Below, piece after piece: positions 43,448-52,146 of a stretch of 64,000 nt of DNA. Source of the DNA: Candidatus Cloacimonadota bacterium. Its GTDB lineage: Bacteria; Cloacimonadota; Cloacimonadia; Cloacimonadales; Cloacimonadaceae. The translations under genes were made by a program, and so were the position numbers. Where the stretch lies: positions 1 to 64,000 of the forward strand of contig JAKQWO010000021.1 of assembly GCA_029561955.1 (NCBI GenBank), in the 5' to 3' direction. Below the pieces are notes generated by a model. It was not told the DNA's origin. It saw only the letters and a program-made list of their open reading frames with translations, and did not search any database. The number at the start of each line of letters is the position of its first letter. The stretch's first letter is position 1.

Positions 43448-43843
43448 GTCAATTCATTTTTAAAATGGAGAGACCGTCCATTTAAATGGCACCCTTGGTC
43501 GCGACCAAGCAGTCTCCCCATATTTGATTAGCTACAATATGCTATGGTCAGGATCTACAGACAGCAAAAAACGTCAACGAAATTGTAAAAGAACGGGGAG
43601 CCCGTCAAAAGGAGAAGGCAACCTAACCGCAACTGTTGCACGATTAAGGTAATGAAAAGTGCCTATTAAACCGGGCTCCCCTTCTTAGTTAGCCTCGGGG
43701 CCAAGTCTAAAACAAGGCAAAATAAGTCAACCAATTTGTGAAAAACGGGGAGACTGTATTAAGGAGCCAGGCCACCCCTCACGCCTGTATCACACGTAAG
43801 AGGCAATCATGAGGCCTTTTTTGTTAGAACCATTGTCTCCCCG
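43448..43843 (-). repeat. Array of three inverted-repeat units (candidate small RNAs)
   Basis: Three units are bounded by near-identical inverted repeats: 43466-43474/43512-43520, 43595-43604/43672-43681, and 43746-43754/43835-43843. On the minus strand each ends with CTCCCCG (or CTCTCCA) and a T-rich run, then a shared ACAATTTnGTTGAC core (TTGAC at 43730, 43577 and 43452). Unit 1 also contains two perfect palindromes, CCATTTAAATGG (43478-43489) and CTTGGTCGCGACCAAG (43494-43509). No open frame is credible in the 514-base gap. Confidence 0.6.
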
Positions 43844-43857
43844 CATATTCATAAAGT

Positions 43858-45096
43858 TTACATGACGATAAACTTACCCGATTTGATTCGGTCTCTTTGT
43901 TGCACTTTATACAGATACATGCCCGAACTCAAGCCCTTGCCGGCCAAATCCAGCGACACATTGCCGCTCAGGCTCTCGGTTTCCAAGACCTTGCGTCCTT
44001 TGATGTCGTAGACGCTCACCTTCATGGTTGCTTTGGCCTCGCTTTCAAAGTTCAGGATGCCGTTTTTGAGCGCGGGATTGGGATAGACGTTCATCTTCGG
44101 CTGCAGCACCAGGTCGTCATTGCTGGTGGGCGGGATGTAAAACTTCAGATCTGAACTCGCATGACCCAAGGTGTATTGCGCTTTGGGAGTCAGGTCGTAG
44201 TTTCTCAGGTAGAGGATGGAGTTGTCTCCCCAATTCTGCTTGAGCAGCGCAATTTCCTCGCTGTTTCCATCCACGGTATAAGCGCCTGGCTGCAAGAGAT
44301 TTGTGTAGCCATTGATCACCTGATAGCTATCCGCCATATACAGATAATAGCCCAATCCCAAACCGTTTCCGACCAGTGCTCTTTCATCGTCAGCGATCCA
44401 GATACCGCCCGGTTGACCGCCCAAGTCTACCGAGGCTTCGATCTGCAAAGTGGCAATGTCGATCACCTGCACTTTTCCAGCGATGTTACCCCAATTGCCC
44501 GTGCAGGATACATGAAGTTTATCCCCGTGCACGATCACAAATTGCGGATTTGTCCACAGGTCCATGGTGGTTTGCAGGCTGAAGTCGTTCAGATTGATCA
44601 CACTGAGGCTGGAGCCGACAAAGTCGTTTTGATAGCCGCCGGTATTGGTGACGAAGAGGTAGTTCCCATCTGTCGCCAAGCCCTGTGGTGCAGAGCCCAC
44701 GGTCAGAGAGGCTACCACACTGCCGCTTACCAAACTGATCTTGTAGACCTTATCCGAAAAAAGACCTGTCACATAGAGGTAGTCGCCTATTTTGAGGACG
44801 TCATAGGGATTTGAAGAGGCTTCCACGTTGATGTAGCGGATTTGGGCACCGGTGTGACGGTCGAGTTCCAAGATGGCGTTGTCTCCACTGCAAACCACCC
44901 AGATATGATCCTCATCGAGGTCCATCAGGTTGGCGGTGAGCCCCAATTGGGCAAAGTTGTTGTTCACTTCGTTTGTTTCGGTGTCGATCCGCGAAAGGGT
45001 GCGTGACTCCGAATTGATCACATAAATGTAGGCAGCAGCGAGCTGGAGCATCAAAAACATGCTCAACAGCGTGAGTAAAAGTCTTTTGTTTTTCAT
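43858..45096 (-). CDS. Secreted beta-propeller protein under B12 riboswitch control (BtuG-like candidate)
   Basis: A 412-residue precursor. Signal peptide (1-21, LLTLLSMFLMLQLAAA). Residues 25-320 are YVTN/YncE-like beta-propeller repeats (IWVVCSGDNAILELD, LYVTGLFSDKVYKI, LFVTNTGG, VQVIDIATLQ). The tail NVYPNPALKNGILNF, VSVYDIKGRKVLETE, SSGMYLYKVQ is a type IX-like sorting domain. ATG 45096 (GGAGA upstream) is preferred over the open frame from 45156. A cobalamin riboswitch lies 85 bases upstream. Bacteroides BtuG, a surface propeller that binds cobalamin very tightly, is the obvious analogue. B12 binding is inferred from control plus fold, not shown. Confidence 0.8.
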   Translation of the reverse strand: MKNKRLLLTLLSMFLMLQLAAAYIYVINSESRTLSRIDTETNEVNNNFAQLGLTANLMDLDEDHIWVVCSGDNAILELDRHTGAQIRYINVEASSNPYDVLKIGDYLYVTGLFSDKVYKISLVSGSVVASLTVGSAPQGLATDGNYLFVTNTGGYQNDFVGSSLSVINLNDFSLQTTMDLWTNPQFVIVHGDKLHVSCTGNWGNIAGKVQVIDIATLQIEASVDLGGQPGGIWIADDERALVGNGLGLGYYLYMADSYQVINGYTNLLQPGAYTVDGNSEEIALLKQNWGDNSILYLRNYDLTPKAQYTLGHASSDLKFYIPPTSNDDLVLQPKMNVYPNPALKNGILNFESEAKATMKVSVYDIKGRKVLETESLSGNVSLDLAGKGLSSGMYLYKVQQRDRIKSGKFIVM

Positions 45097-45181
45097 GACT
45101 TTAAGTTCTCCTTGAATTGTGTTTTTTCTCAGGGGAACTACTTCGCCTTCAGCCACATAAACCGTATGGCATCAGAAAGCT

Positions 45182-45341
45182 TTGGTGGCAGGTTTCCTGG
45201 CTCGCGACGGCCTTTTACCGACCCAGTCTTCCCAAACCTGAACAGCTCAGTGACAGGATCAAGCCCTGAAATGTCGCTTACAGTGGCGGTTACCGCTCTC
45301 GCTTCTCACGAGATTCCCTTTTACCTATTTAGTAGCACCAA
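45182..45341 (-). ncRNA. Cobalamin (B12) riboswitch
   Basis: Read on the minus strand it opens with TTGGTG, which pairs with CACCAA at the 3' end (P1). It continues with AAAGGGAA, GGTAACCGCCACTGTAA (CCGCCACTG at 45289-45281), CACTG, GGGAAG, and the near-invariant B12 box AGCCAGGAAACCTGCC (45202-45187). Order and spacing fit the AdoCbl-type riboswitch. It controls the propeller gene starting at 45096; when ligand is bound, expression is expected to fall. Confidence 0.93.
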
Positions 45342-45426
45342 CTGTTTGAATGCCACTATAATAATGTCTGCAATGCTGTCAATGAGAAAAGCTAAAAACA
45401 CTCTTTTCTGGTTCGTGATGCCCCTT

Positions 45427-47094
45427 TTACTCGTTGAGCAGCTTCAGTTTTGCATCTTTGATCTGGTAAACCACGTCAGCGATCGCTCGCGTCTCCTGCT
45501 TGTGGGAAATGATGACCACGATCCGATCCGGTGCCAGTGTCTTAACTGTCTGGTAGATCAATTGTTCGCTATGTGGATCCACGTTGGATACCGGCTCATC
45601 CAAGATCAGCAGCTTGGGATTTCTGAGTATGCAGCGAGCTAAAGCGATACGCTGTTTTTGCCCTGTGGAGAGCGTGATGCCGTCGCCACCCAACTTGGTT
45701 TGATAGCCATCGGTCAGTTTGACGACAAACTCATCCACATAGGCACTTTTCGCCGCCTGCATCACCTCCTCCTCGCCGGCTTTCCTGTTGCCAAGCAGGA
45801 TGTTGTTGTAGATGGTATCGTGCATCATGACGGGTTCTTGCTCCACGTAGGCGCTCTGTGCCCGGATGGATTCAATCCTGCTATCCTCCATCTCGATCCC
45901 GTCAAAGGTGACCTTTCCGCTCTGAGGACGGTTTATCCCCAACAGAAGCGAGGCAATGGTGGTCTTGCCGCTTCCGGATGAGCCACTGAGCAGGTTAATC
46001 TTGCCCACCTCAAAATCCACGGATACATCATCCAGGATCACGCTATCCTCGCTGTAGGCAAAGCTCACGTTACAGAGCGAAACGCAGCTCTCAAAAGAGA
46101 CGCTCTCTCTGGGCTCCAGAGCATACTCCGTGGGCGCATTCAGCATCTCGTTTATCCTGCCATAGACGGGCAAGTTTTTCTTGAAACTGATGATGCTCTC
46201 CACCAGTTCCAGAGCGGGTGCATTGAGGATCTCATAGTAGGCCAAAAAGGCAAACAGCGAGCCGATGGTAAACTTGCCCCGGATGATCCAGATACCGCCA
46301 ATCAGCATGATCAGGGTGCGGCAGAAGGTCTGCAATCCGGAATTAACGAAGCTGCCGGCATAGTGCCAATTGAGCGATTTACAGCCAAGCCGGTAGTATT
46401 TTCTGAAGCTGCTCACGATGGCTTGATTTATCCAGCGGTAGAGATTGAAGATCTTTACCATAAAGGTATGTTTGATAGTGGATTGGATAGTACTGTTATG
46501 AACGGTATAAGTCTCGATGATCGGCTCTTGAAGACGCGCCAAAATCCTGCCAAAATATTGAGAAATAAAGATGTTGAGGCCGATGATAGCCAGCACCACC
46601 AGGCTCAGATACACATTCAAAACCAGGATGCACACCGTGCCAAAGATGATGAGGGTTGTATTTTGGATCATCCTGATTGCGGTGGTGATAAAGGATTCAT
46701 GAATGAAAAGCGTGTCTTGTATGGTCCGGTTGAAGAGGTATTCTTCCGTATACTGCTGAAATTTGAGCCAGGGCATCCTGTGGATACGGGACACGACGTC
46801 CTTCCGCATCTTCATAATCACAATAAAATTGAGTTTCCAGAGGATGCGTCCATACCAGATAGGTATCAGTCTTACCAAAGCAGAAAGCAAAAAGTAAGCC
46901 ACCAAAACCCAGATAACCATGGATATGGTATTGGAGGGCAGAGCTTTATCTATATAATACTTGGTGGTGTAGGGAACGATGAGGCTCACCGCTGAGGAAA
47001 GCAGCATGAGCAACAACACAAAGACAACCTGCTTCCGGTACCGCCGGAAATACCTGTTGATTATGGAAAAAATGAGGCGAATATCCTTCTTCAT
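45427..47094 (-). CDS. ABC exporter (fused permease-ATPase)
   Basis: A 555-residue half-transporter of the lipid/peptide exporter type. Six membrane helices occupy residues 20-300. The ATPase has GSSGSGKTT (about 371), LSTGQKQR (about 480), KLLILDEPVSNVD (about 502) and VVIISHKQE as H-loop. No peptidase domain is present. A TTG at 47100 is too close to the GGGAG site; ATG 47094 has eight-base spacing. The Asp following Walker B Glu is Pro-Val-Ser rather than Ala-Thr-Ser. It has its own promoter and is separated from the riboswitch by about 85 bases. Substrate unknown. Confidence 0.88.
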   Translation of the reverse strand: MKKDIRLIFSIINRYFRRYRKQVVFVLLLMLLSSAVSLIVPYTTKYYIDKALPSNTISMVIWVLVAYFLLSALVRLIPIWYGRILWKLNFIVIMKMRKDVVSRIHRMPWLKFQQYTEEYLFNRTIQDTLFIHESFITTAIRMIQNTTLIIFGTVCILVLNVYLSLVVLAIIGLNIFISQYFGRILARLQEPIIETYTVHNSTIQSTIKHTFMVKIFNLYRWINQAIVSSFRKYYRLGCKSLNWHYAGSFVNSGLQTFCRTLIMLIGGIWIIRGKFTIGSLFAFLAYYEILNAPALELVESIISFKKNLPVYGRINEMLNAPTEYALEPRESVSFESCVSLCNVSFAYSEDSVILDDVSVDFEVGKINLLSGSSGSGKTTIASLLLGINRPQSGKVTFDGIEMEDSRIESIRAQSAYVEQEPVMMHDTIYNNILLGNRKAGEEEVMQAAKSAYVDEFVVKLTDGYQTKLGGDGITLSTGQKQRIALARCILRNPKLLILDEPVSNVDPHSEQLIYQTVKTLAPDRIVVIISHKQETRAIADVVYQIKDAKLKLLNE

Positions 47095-47207
47095 AAGCAA
47101 ATCTCCCGGAGCTATAGACGCTCCAAGTCCTTATTTCTCAGATTAGTAAGCTGCATTGTTCTCATCCTTGTTTCTTCAAAATCAGGTTTGGCGCAAGACC
47201 GACGGCA

Positions 47208-47235
47208 TTGTTACCAAACATTGATTTTCTGTCAA
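47208..47235 (-). promoter_or_regulatory. Putative promoter of the ABC exporter gene
   Basis: On the minus strand TTGACA (47235-47230), 16 bases, then TAACAA (47213-47208). It lies about 115 bases before the ATG at 47094. Here no GCC follows the -35. Confidence 0.42.
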
Positions 47236-47310
47236 ATGGTATTTCAACTCAAGTGTTGCGATAGACTCTTTCTATAGAGGTTGAGTTTTTGCCTCACTAC
47301 CTGCTTCGTC

Positions 47311-47394
47311 CCTACTTAGCCGCCCGGTGATTACTCGGTGCCTCCCGGGAAAATCCCGAGTATCACCGTGGCATCGCCCTGCGGGTAAGTAAGG
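47311..47394 (+). repeat. Palindromic element, copy C
   Basis: An 84-base relative of copy A with the same GGTGATTACTCGG and CCGAGTATCACC pairing arms. Ends are CCTACTTAG and TAAGTAAGG. Its left flank (about 47278-47296) matches the left flank of copy B. Short hairpins follow at 47407-47424 (GGCGGT-tgccat-ACCGCC) and 47524-47543 (GGTCGGT-ccggcg-ACCGACC). Confidence 0.7.
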
Positions 47395-47406
47395 AAGAAG
47401 GTAGCC

Positions 47407-47543
47407 GGCGGTTGCCATACCGCCGCCAGCAGGCGCAGCCTGATTTCCTAGCCAGCTCCAAAACTAACCATTTCCGCACAACCTGCGCACCAAAGAGAGC
47501 TGCTTCGCCGCATTTGAAGGCCTGGTCGGTCCGGCGACCGACC
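47407..47543. repeat. Two short hairpin repeats
   Basis: 47407-47424 has arms GGCGGT/ACCGCC and loop TGCCAT. 47524-47543 has arms GGTCGGT/ACCGACC and loop CCGGCG and is identical over 20 bases to 7882-7901. They lie just downstream of the ABC ATPase stop (47552 on the minus strand). Confidence 0.6.
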
Positions 47544-47551
47544 CCACAACC

Positions 47552-48220
47552 TTACTCTTCCTGAACTATCCGTCCATCGTGGAGTTTGATAATCCTCTGG
47601 GCATAGCTTGCGTATTTATCGTCATGGGTGACCATTACGATAGTTCTACCTTCCGCATTCAAGTCCTGAAAGATCCTCATCACCTCTTCTCCATTGAGAG
47701 AATCGAGGTTCCCGGTGGGCTCGTCCGCCAGGATCAGCATGGGATCGGTGATAATGCACCTGGCGACCGCAACCCGCTGCTGCTGTCCACCCGAAAGTTG
47801 GTAAGGATAGTGGTTCTTACGGTTGCTTATCTCCAGCCTTTCCAACACCTTCTGAATCCTGTCTTTCCTCTGGGCGGGTGAAACTCCCATGTAAATCAAG
47901 GGCAGCTCTATATTCTCATAGACCGATAAAGAGTCGATCAGATTGAATTTTTGAAAGACAAAGCCGATCGTGTTTCTTCTGAGGCGGTCACGTTCAGTAA
48001 TACTGAGGGACTCTGTCTGGGTTCCATTGAGAACGTAGCTTCCCTCGGTAGGCGTATCCATCAGGCCCAAGATATGGAGCAGGGTGGATTTTCCACATCC
48101 AGAAGGCCCCTTTACGGCAACAAAAGAGCCCTTTTCAATACTGAGATTCAGCCTGTCCAAGGCTGTCGTTTCGACTGTATCTGTGGTGTAAACTTTGCTA
48201 AGATCACTAATGGTTATCAT
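47552..48220 (-). CDS. ABC transporter ATPase, MacB/LolD family
   Basis: About 222 residues. Walker A is GPSGCGKST, signature LSGGQQQR, Walker [14 protein letters not shown], and H-loop VMVTHD. The GNLDS ending is diagnostic of the MacB/LolD (FtsE-like) class. An ATG at 48235 would overlap the permease stop by four bases but has no ribosome binding site. AAGGAG lies inside that extension, six bases before ATG 48220, so the shorter start is preferred. It powers the permease encoded just upstream in an exporter or efflux complex. Confidence 0.9.
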   Translation of the reverse strand: MITISDLSKVYTTDTVETTALDRLNLSIEKGSFVAVKGPSGCGKSTLLHILGLMDTPTEGSYVLNGTQTESLSITERDRLRRNTIGFVFQKFNLIDSLSVYENIELPLIYMGVSPAQRKDRIQKVLERLEISNRKNHYPYQLSGGQQQRVAVARCIITDPMLILADEPTGNLDSLNGEEVMRIFQDLNAEGRTIVMVTHDDKYASYAQRIIKLHDGRIVQEE

Positions 48221-48231
48221 GATATTCTCCT

Positions 48232-50622
48232 TCATTCAGATTGTAAGTATTTGATTGGATCGGCTTTCCAGGCCTTGCGACTGTTCAGATACAAGGGCAG
48301 GAAAACCACGATAAACAAAACTATCACGGACAGCGGCAATACCCACCACGGGTAGGCAACCGAGAGAGCAAACCTGGCGAAAAACAGCTTTGTCAGGTAA
48401 TAGGAACCGATAAATCCGACCAAGCCCGCCACGCAAAACAGCCATATATAGCTCTTGAGCAGCAAGGCCAGTATATGACGGAATTCCGCACCACAAGCCT
48501 TCCTGATGGCGATGTCCTTCAACTGCCGGTAAAACTGTTGTGCACTCACGGCATAGACGCCCATGATGCTCACCACGCAGATGATGATGGCAAACAAGAT
48601 GGTAAGCGTCACATAAACTCTGTCCGGCTGGTAAAAACGGCTGAACTCCTCAGCCACATCCAGCGAGCGGAACCCCAATACTCCATTGCTGCTGACGTCC
48701 TCGAACAGCTTATCAAGCTTGCTCCACACTTCATATTTCTGCCCCGGTTGATAGCTTATCTGGAAAAACTGAAGCTGCCCCGGATTGACCACATAGATCA
48801 TAGGAATCATCTGGATATGTGCCGGGAAAAACCAGGCATCATTCGCCACCGCAGCGATTTCGAAGAATAGACCTTCTTCGCCGCCCAATGGCCTGATCGT
48901 CTTTCCCAAAGGTGAATCAGCTTGGGAATAACGCTCCACAAAGCTCTGGTTCACGACTACTGCGTTCATCTTATCAGCAGTGGGCAACGATCCGCTTAAA
49001 ATCTTAACCTTTCGCTTGGTAAAGAAATCTGCGCTGGCTCCAACCATATACGCCATAATTTGCTGAGGACCTTTTGTGCTTCCCAATTCCAGGTAGGCTT
49101 CGAAAAAGCCAGAATTCATATCCAACCTATCGGTAACAACGCTGTAATTCGTAGCAGATTCAAGCGTTACTCCCGGGATTGCCCTGATCCTCTCCCGCAA
49201 GGCATTGCTTTCATAAAACATCGGATGCTCGATTCCTTCCAACGTAACATACTTGTATTGGAAAGTGTTATCTGCCTCAAAGCCAGGATCACGATTCAGG
49301 ATCGAGGAGTAACCCACACCGATCACACCGGCAAGGGAAATAAACAGGAAACCGATCGCCAATTCGGCATACAAAATAGCCTTAATCCCTACGGCACGCT
49401 TCTTGTGGCGCTCCTCTACTGTGCTCAGCATACCTCTGGAGAAGTGTCCCGCAGAGAGGAAGCCGGATATAAAGACCACCAAAATCATGCCCAACACAGC
49501 AACTAATGTCTGGACAAGAGTGGGATTAGTGTAAAAGCCCACCAGATTGTAGAAAACCTTGGCTACCAAGAGATACAACAAACCGCTCAGCAGTATTGCG
49601 ATCAAGAAATAGCTGATATACTCGGTCAGCAATTGTGCGAAGATATTCTGCCGCAGTGCGCCAACTGACCTCCTGACGGCAAACTCATCCCTGCGTTGCT
49701 GCCAGGATAGAGCTACGATGTTGATAAAATTGAAGATAGCCGCCAGCAGCATCAATGCTCCGATCACCATCACGGCATTTACACTCATGAGATTCACGGT
49801 GGGCTGATCTTCTTCCAGCTTGCCCATAAAGTGAATCTTGCTTATCGGGTCAAGACTTACGGTCTTCCTGCCGCCAGGGTTGCTCAGCTCCGCATTGCTG
49901 GCTAACATCTTATTGATGGCTGCTTCAACCTTTGGGACGTCCTGGGGATTGGGAATTCTCACCCGGATATGCCCCGTCAACAGGTAATCATCCCCTTCGG
50001 TAATACTGGTGAGTGAGCTGGGAATCAGGGTATAAATATCGGATCGCAGATGCAGATTCTGGGGCAAATCCTCAAATACACCTGAGATCACATAACGGGG
50101 TCTGTCTCTCACCATTATCTGCTTGCCGACCGGATTCTCATTCCCGAAGTACTTCTGCGAAAAGCTCTTGCTGATGATCATGCTTGATTTGTCCACCAGC
50201 AACGAATCCCTGTTCCCATAGATAATGCGCATCTTATAGTGCTCAGGCAGATTGGCGGTAACCCTGCATTCGTCATTGATGGCGATTCTCTTGCCATCGC
50301 ACTTCAGGCTGATATCCAGAATGTTGTTGTGCATGATCACATGGTCTTTTATCTGCGGTAGCTCGCCTATGATCATACCGGCCGTCTGCAGATAAAACCC
50401 GCTTTCATGCACTTCGATGCCTTCAAAAGAATGGCTCAACCTCAGCCGATACCATTCGCTTTGATTGGAAACGGATTTGTCGTGATTCCAGTAAAATAGG
50501 CAATAGGATAGAATCAGGGCACTTGCCACTAAGCTGAGCGCTAACCCGATGATAGCGATGCCAAGGCTTACCCTGTTCTTCCTGAACGTTTTCAACGCAA
50601 AAAGGACGTTTTTAAATAGCAT
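48232..50622 (-). CDS. FtsX/MacB-like ABC permease
   Basis: A 796-residue permease with two FtsX-type halves. An N-terminal helix (21-43) precedes a MacB-type periplasmic core. Three helices lie at about 280-390 (ALMLLAAIFNFINIVALSWQQRRDEFAVRRS), another begins at about 410, a second periplasmic domain follows, and the last three helices lie at about 670-785 (KDIAIRKACGAEFRHILALLLKSY). The two RRSVGA- and RKACGA-type motifs are the coupling segments. The architecture matches Bacteroidetes-type FtsX permeases of eight helices. Partners are the adjacent ATPase and adaptor. Confidence 0.87.
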   Translation of the reverse strand: MLFKNVLFALKTFRKNRVSLGIAIIGLALSLVASALILSYCLFYWNHDKSVSNQSEWYRLRLSHSFEGIEVHESGFYLQTAGMIIGELPQIKDHVIMHNNILDISLKCDGKRIAINDECRVTANLPEHYKMRIIYGNRDSLLVDKSSMIISKSFSQKYFGNENPVGKQIMVRDRPRYVISGVFEDLPQNLHLRSDIYTLIPSSLTSITEGDDYLLTGHIRVRIPNPQDVPKVEAAINKMLASNAELSNPGGRKTVSLDPISKIHFMGKLEEDQPTVNLMSVNAVMVIGALMLLAAIFNFINIVALSWQQRRDEFAVRRSVGALRQNIFAQLLTEYISYFLIAILLSGLLYLLVAKVFYNLVGFYTNPTLVQTLVAVLGMILVVFISGFLSAGHFSRGMLSTVEERHKKRAVGIKAILYAELAIGFLFISLAGVIGVGYSSILNRDPGFEADNTFQYKYVTLEGIEHPMFYESNALRERIRAIPGVTLESATNYSVVTDRLDMNSGFFEAYLELGSTKGPQQIMAYMVGASADFFTKRKVKILSGSLPTADKMNAVVVNQSFVERYSQADSPLGKTIRPLGGEEGLFFEIAAVANDAWFFPAHIQMIPMIYVVNPGQLQFFQISYQPGQKYEVWSKLDKLFEDVSSNGVLGFRSLDVAEEFSRFYQPDRVYVTLTILFAIIICVVSIMGVYAVSAQQFYRQLKDIAIRKACGAEFRHILALLLKSYIWLFCVAGLVGFIGSYYLTKLFFARFALSVAYPWWVLPLSVIVLFIVVFLPLYLNSRKAWKADPIKYLQSE

Positions 50623-50632
50623 AGCTCTCTCC

Positions 50633-51883
50633 TTATTTGATGATAATATAGTCTTTCTTTAGCCAATCCTTGTATGATGAAGTGATCACCTTCTCACCCG
50701 CCTTCAAGCCGGATAAAACCTCTATATCGCGGATGTTCTTGAAGCCAAAGGTGACCTCCCTTCTGCTGGCTTTCTTTCCGGATTTGTCCAAAACAAAAAC
50801 CCAACGCTCTGCACTGTCCACCAGATACTGTCCCTGTGGCAGAATGAGCGTATCCGCCCGCTTGTCAGATAGCAGCTCCACCGAGACAAATTGCCCCGAC
50901 CTGAAGCTTTTGGGTATCTCACCCATCAGATTCACCTGGATGTAATCACCTGTAAGCTTGGGATTTATCCTGTCCACCCTCAGTGAAATCTCCTCATTGC
51001 CCGCATAAAAACGGGCTTCTTGCCCAACATTGAGCCTCGGTAGATAAAACTGGCTCACCTGCGCCTGGATATAGTGAGCCGAAGTTGCCTCCAGAGAAGC
51101 CAAGGTCGTTCCTGTGGAGACGATCTGCCCTTGATTGACGTTCAGTTCGGTGATAACCCCATCAATCGGTGCTTTTATCTCCAGATCATTCAGCTTGGCC
51201 CGAATCTGATCCAGGCCAAGGCGGATGGTATTGATGGACTGGCGCAACTGCTTGATCTGCTGGTCTCTAAACAACGAATCAGACACCGCCTCTTCCACTC
51301 TGGCACGATAGCTGAAACCTGCCAGCTCGTATTCCTCTTTTGAGGTCAGGTATTCTTCCTGGGAAATATGTTCATTCTGCCAGAGCAGTGTATTGGCGTT
51401 GTATGAACGCTCGGCCCGATTCAGTCTCTTCTTTGCTTCCTCTATCTGAAGCTGTTTCGTCAATCGACTCTGGTTGCCGGCAATGATCGCATTGTTCAGA
51501 TTGTTGGTCTGCTCGGTGATGGCCGTCTCCTGCGAAAGCACATTCAGCCGCAGGTCATCATTGCTGAGCTTCAGGATCACGTCACCTGCAGAAACACTAT
51601 CTCCCACCGCATGATACAGCATTTCTACCTTGCCAGCGACAGATGCTTCAATCTGATACACGTGCACGGGAACCACCTTCCCCTCAGCTTTGAAGCTCCC
51701 TTCCATGACGCCATGCTCCACAGCACTGACCTGTATGTCCTCAAGCTTGACCGTTGCCCTCTTGATCGATCGCAAAACACAAAACCTGATGGATAAAAGC
51801 ACTACAATTATGGCAGCAATGATAACGCCATACCTTGCTATCTTCTTTTTAATCGGGTGCTTTCTCTCGATTTCTCTGTCCAT
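50633..51883 (-). CDS. Periplasmic adaptor (HlyD/MacA-like membrane-fusion protein)
   Basis: A 416-residue protein. One N-terminal membrane helix (about 14-34) is followed by a barrel-lipoyl half motif (YQIEASVAGKVEMLYHAVGDSVSAGDVILKL). A coiled-coil hairpin (about 105-220) follows, then the second lipoyl half (LEIKAPIDGVITELNVNQGQIVSTG) and a beta-barrel. ATG 51883 has GGAG at six bases and is preferred over ATG 51895. It should connect the FtsX permease to an outer-membrane channel. No TolC-like gene is in the window. Confidence 0.88.
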   Translation of the reverse strand: MDREIERKHPIKKKIARYGVIIAAIIVVLLSIRFCVLRSIKRATVKLEDIQVSAVEHGVMEGSFKAEGKVVPVHVYQIEASVAGKVEMLYHAVGDSVSAGDVILKLSNDDLRLNVLSQETAITEQTNNLNNAIIAGNQSRLTKQLQIEEAKKRLNRAERSYNANTLLWQNEHISQEEYLTSKEEYELAGFSYRARVEEAVSDSLFRDQQIKQLRQSINTIRLGLDQIRAKLNDLEIKAPIDGVITELNVNQGQIVSTGTTLASLEATSAHYIQAQVSQFYLPRLNVGQEARFYAGNEEISLRVDRINPKLTGDYIQVNLMGEIPKSFRSGQFVSVELLSDKRADTLILPQGQYLVDSAERWVFVLDKSGKKASRREVTFGFKNIRDIEVLSGLKAGEKVITSSYKDWLKKDYIIIK

Positions 51884-52011
51884 TTTATACTCCATTATAG
51901 TCTTGTGCGTCTCTCAAGCTGGGGTAAACCACAGATTCGGACTGCATATTTGTTTAAAGCATTTATTGTTCCACTTTATCAATTATTCCCGTGTAGCCGG
52001 CACTCTGTACG

Positions 52012-52146
52012 GGCGGTCGCCGAACCGCCGCAGTACGGTCACTCGCCGAAGCGACCACAAAAACTGCAGCCTGCACATGAATCAAGCTGCGCTTGATGGC
52101 GGCGCTACAGCGAGCGCCGGCTACAAGGTCGCTTGCCATAACGACC
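52012..52146. repeat. Cluster of four short hairpin repeats
   Basis: 52012-52029 GGCGGT-cgccga-ACCGCC; 52037-52056 GGTCACT-cgccga-AGCGACC (one mismatch); 52101-52118 GGCGCT-acagcg-AGCGCC; 52127-52146 GGTCG/CGACC with TGCCAT in the loop. They lie between the 3' end of the radical SAM gene (stop at 52147) and the adaptor gene, and fill most of the 263-base gap. Confidence 0.62.

Noticed and set aside
43627-43636. CCGCAACTGT, similar to a core word of B12 riboswitches, in the second unit of the array
   Set aside because: No B12 box or other riboswitch elements surround it, and the terminal stems belong to the inverted-repeat array.
43441-43843. Integron attC-like sites
   Set aside because: The units are bounded by inverted repeats with variable centres, but no RYYYAAC/GTTRRRY core sites or integrase gene are visible.
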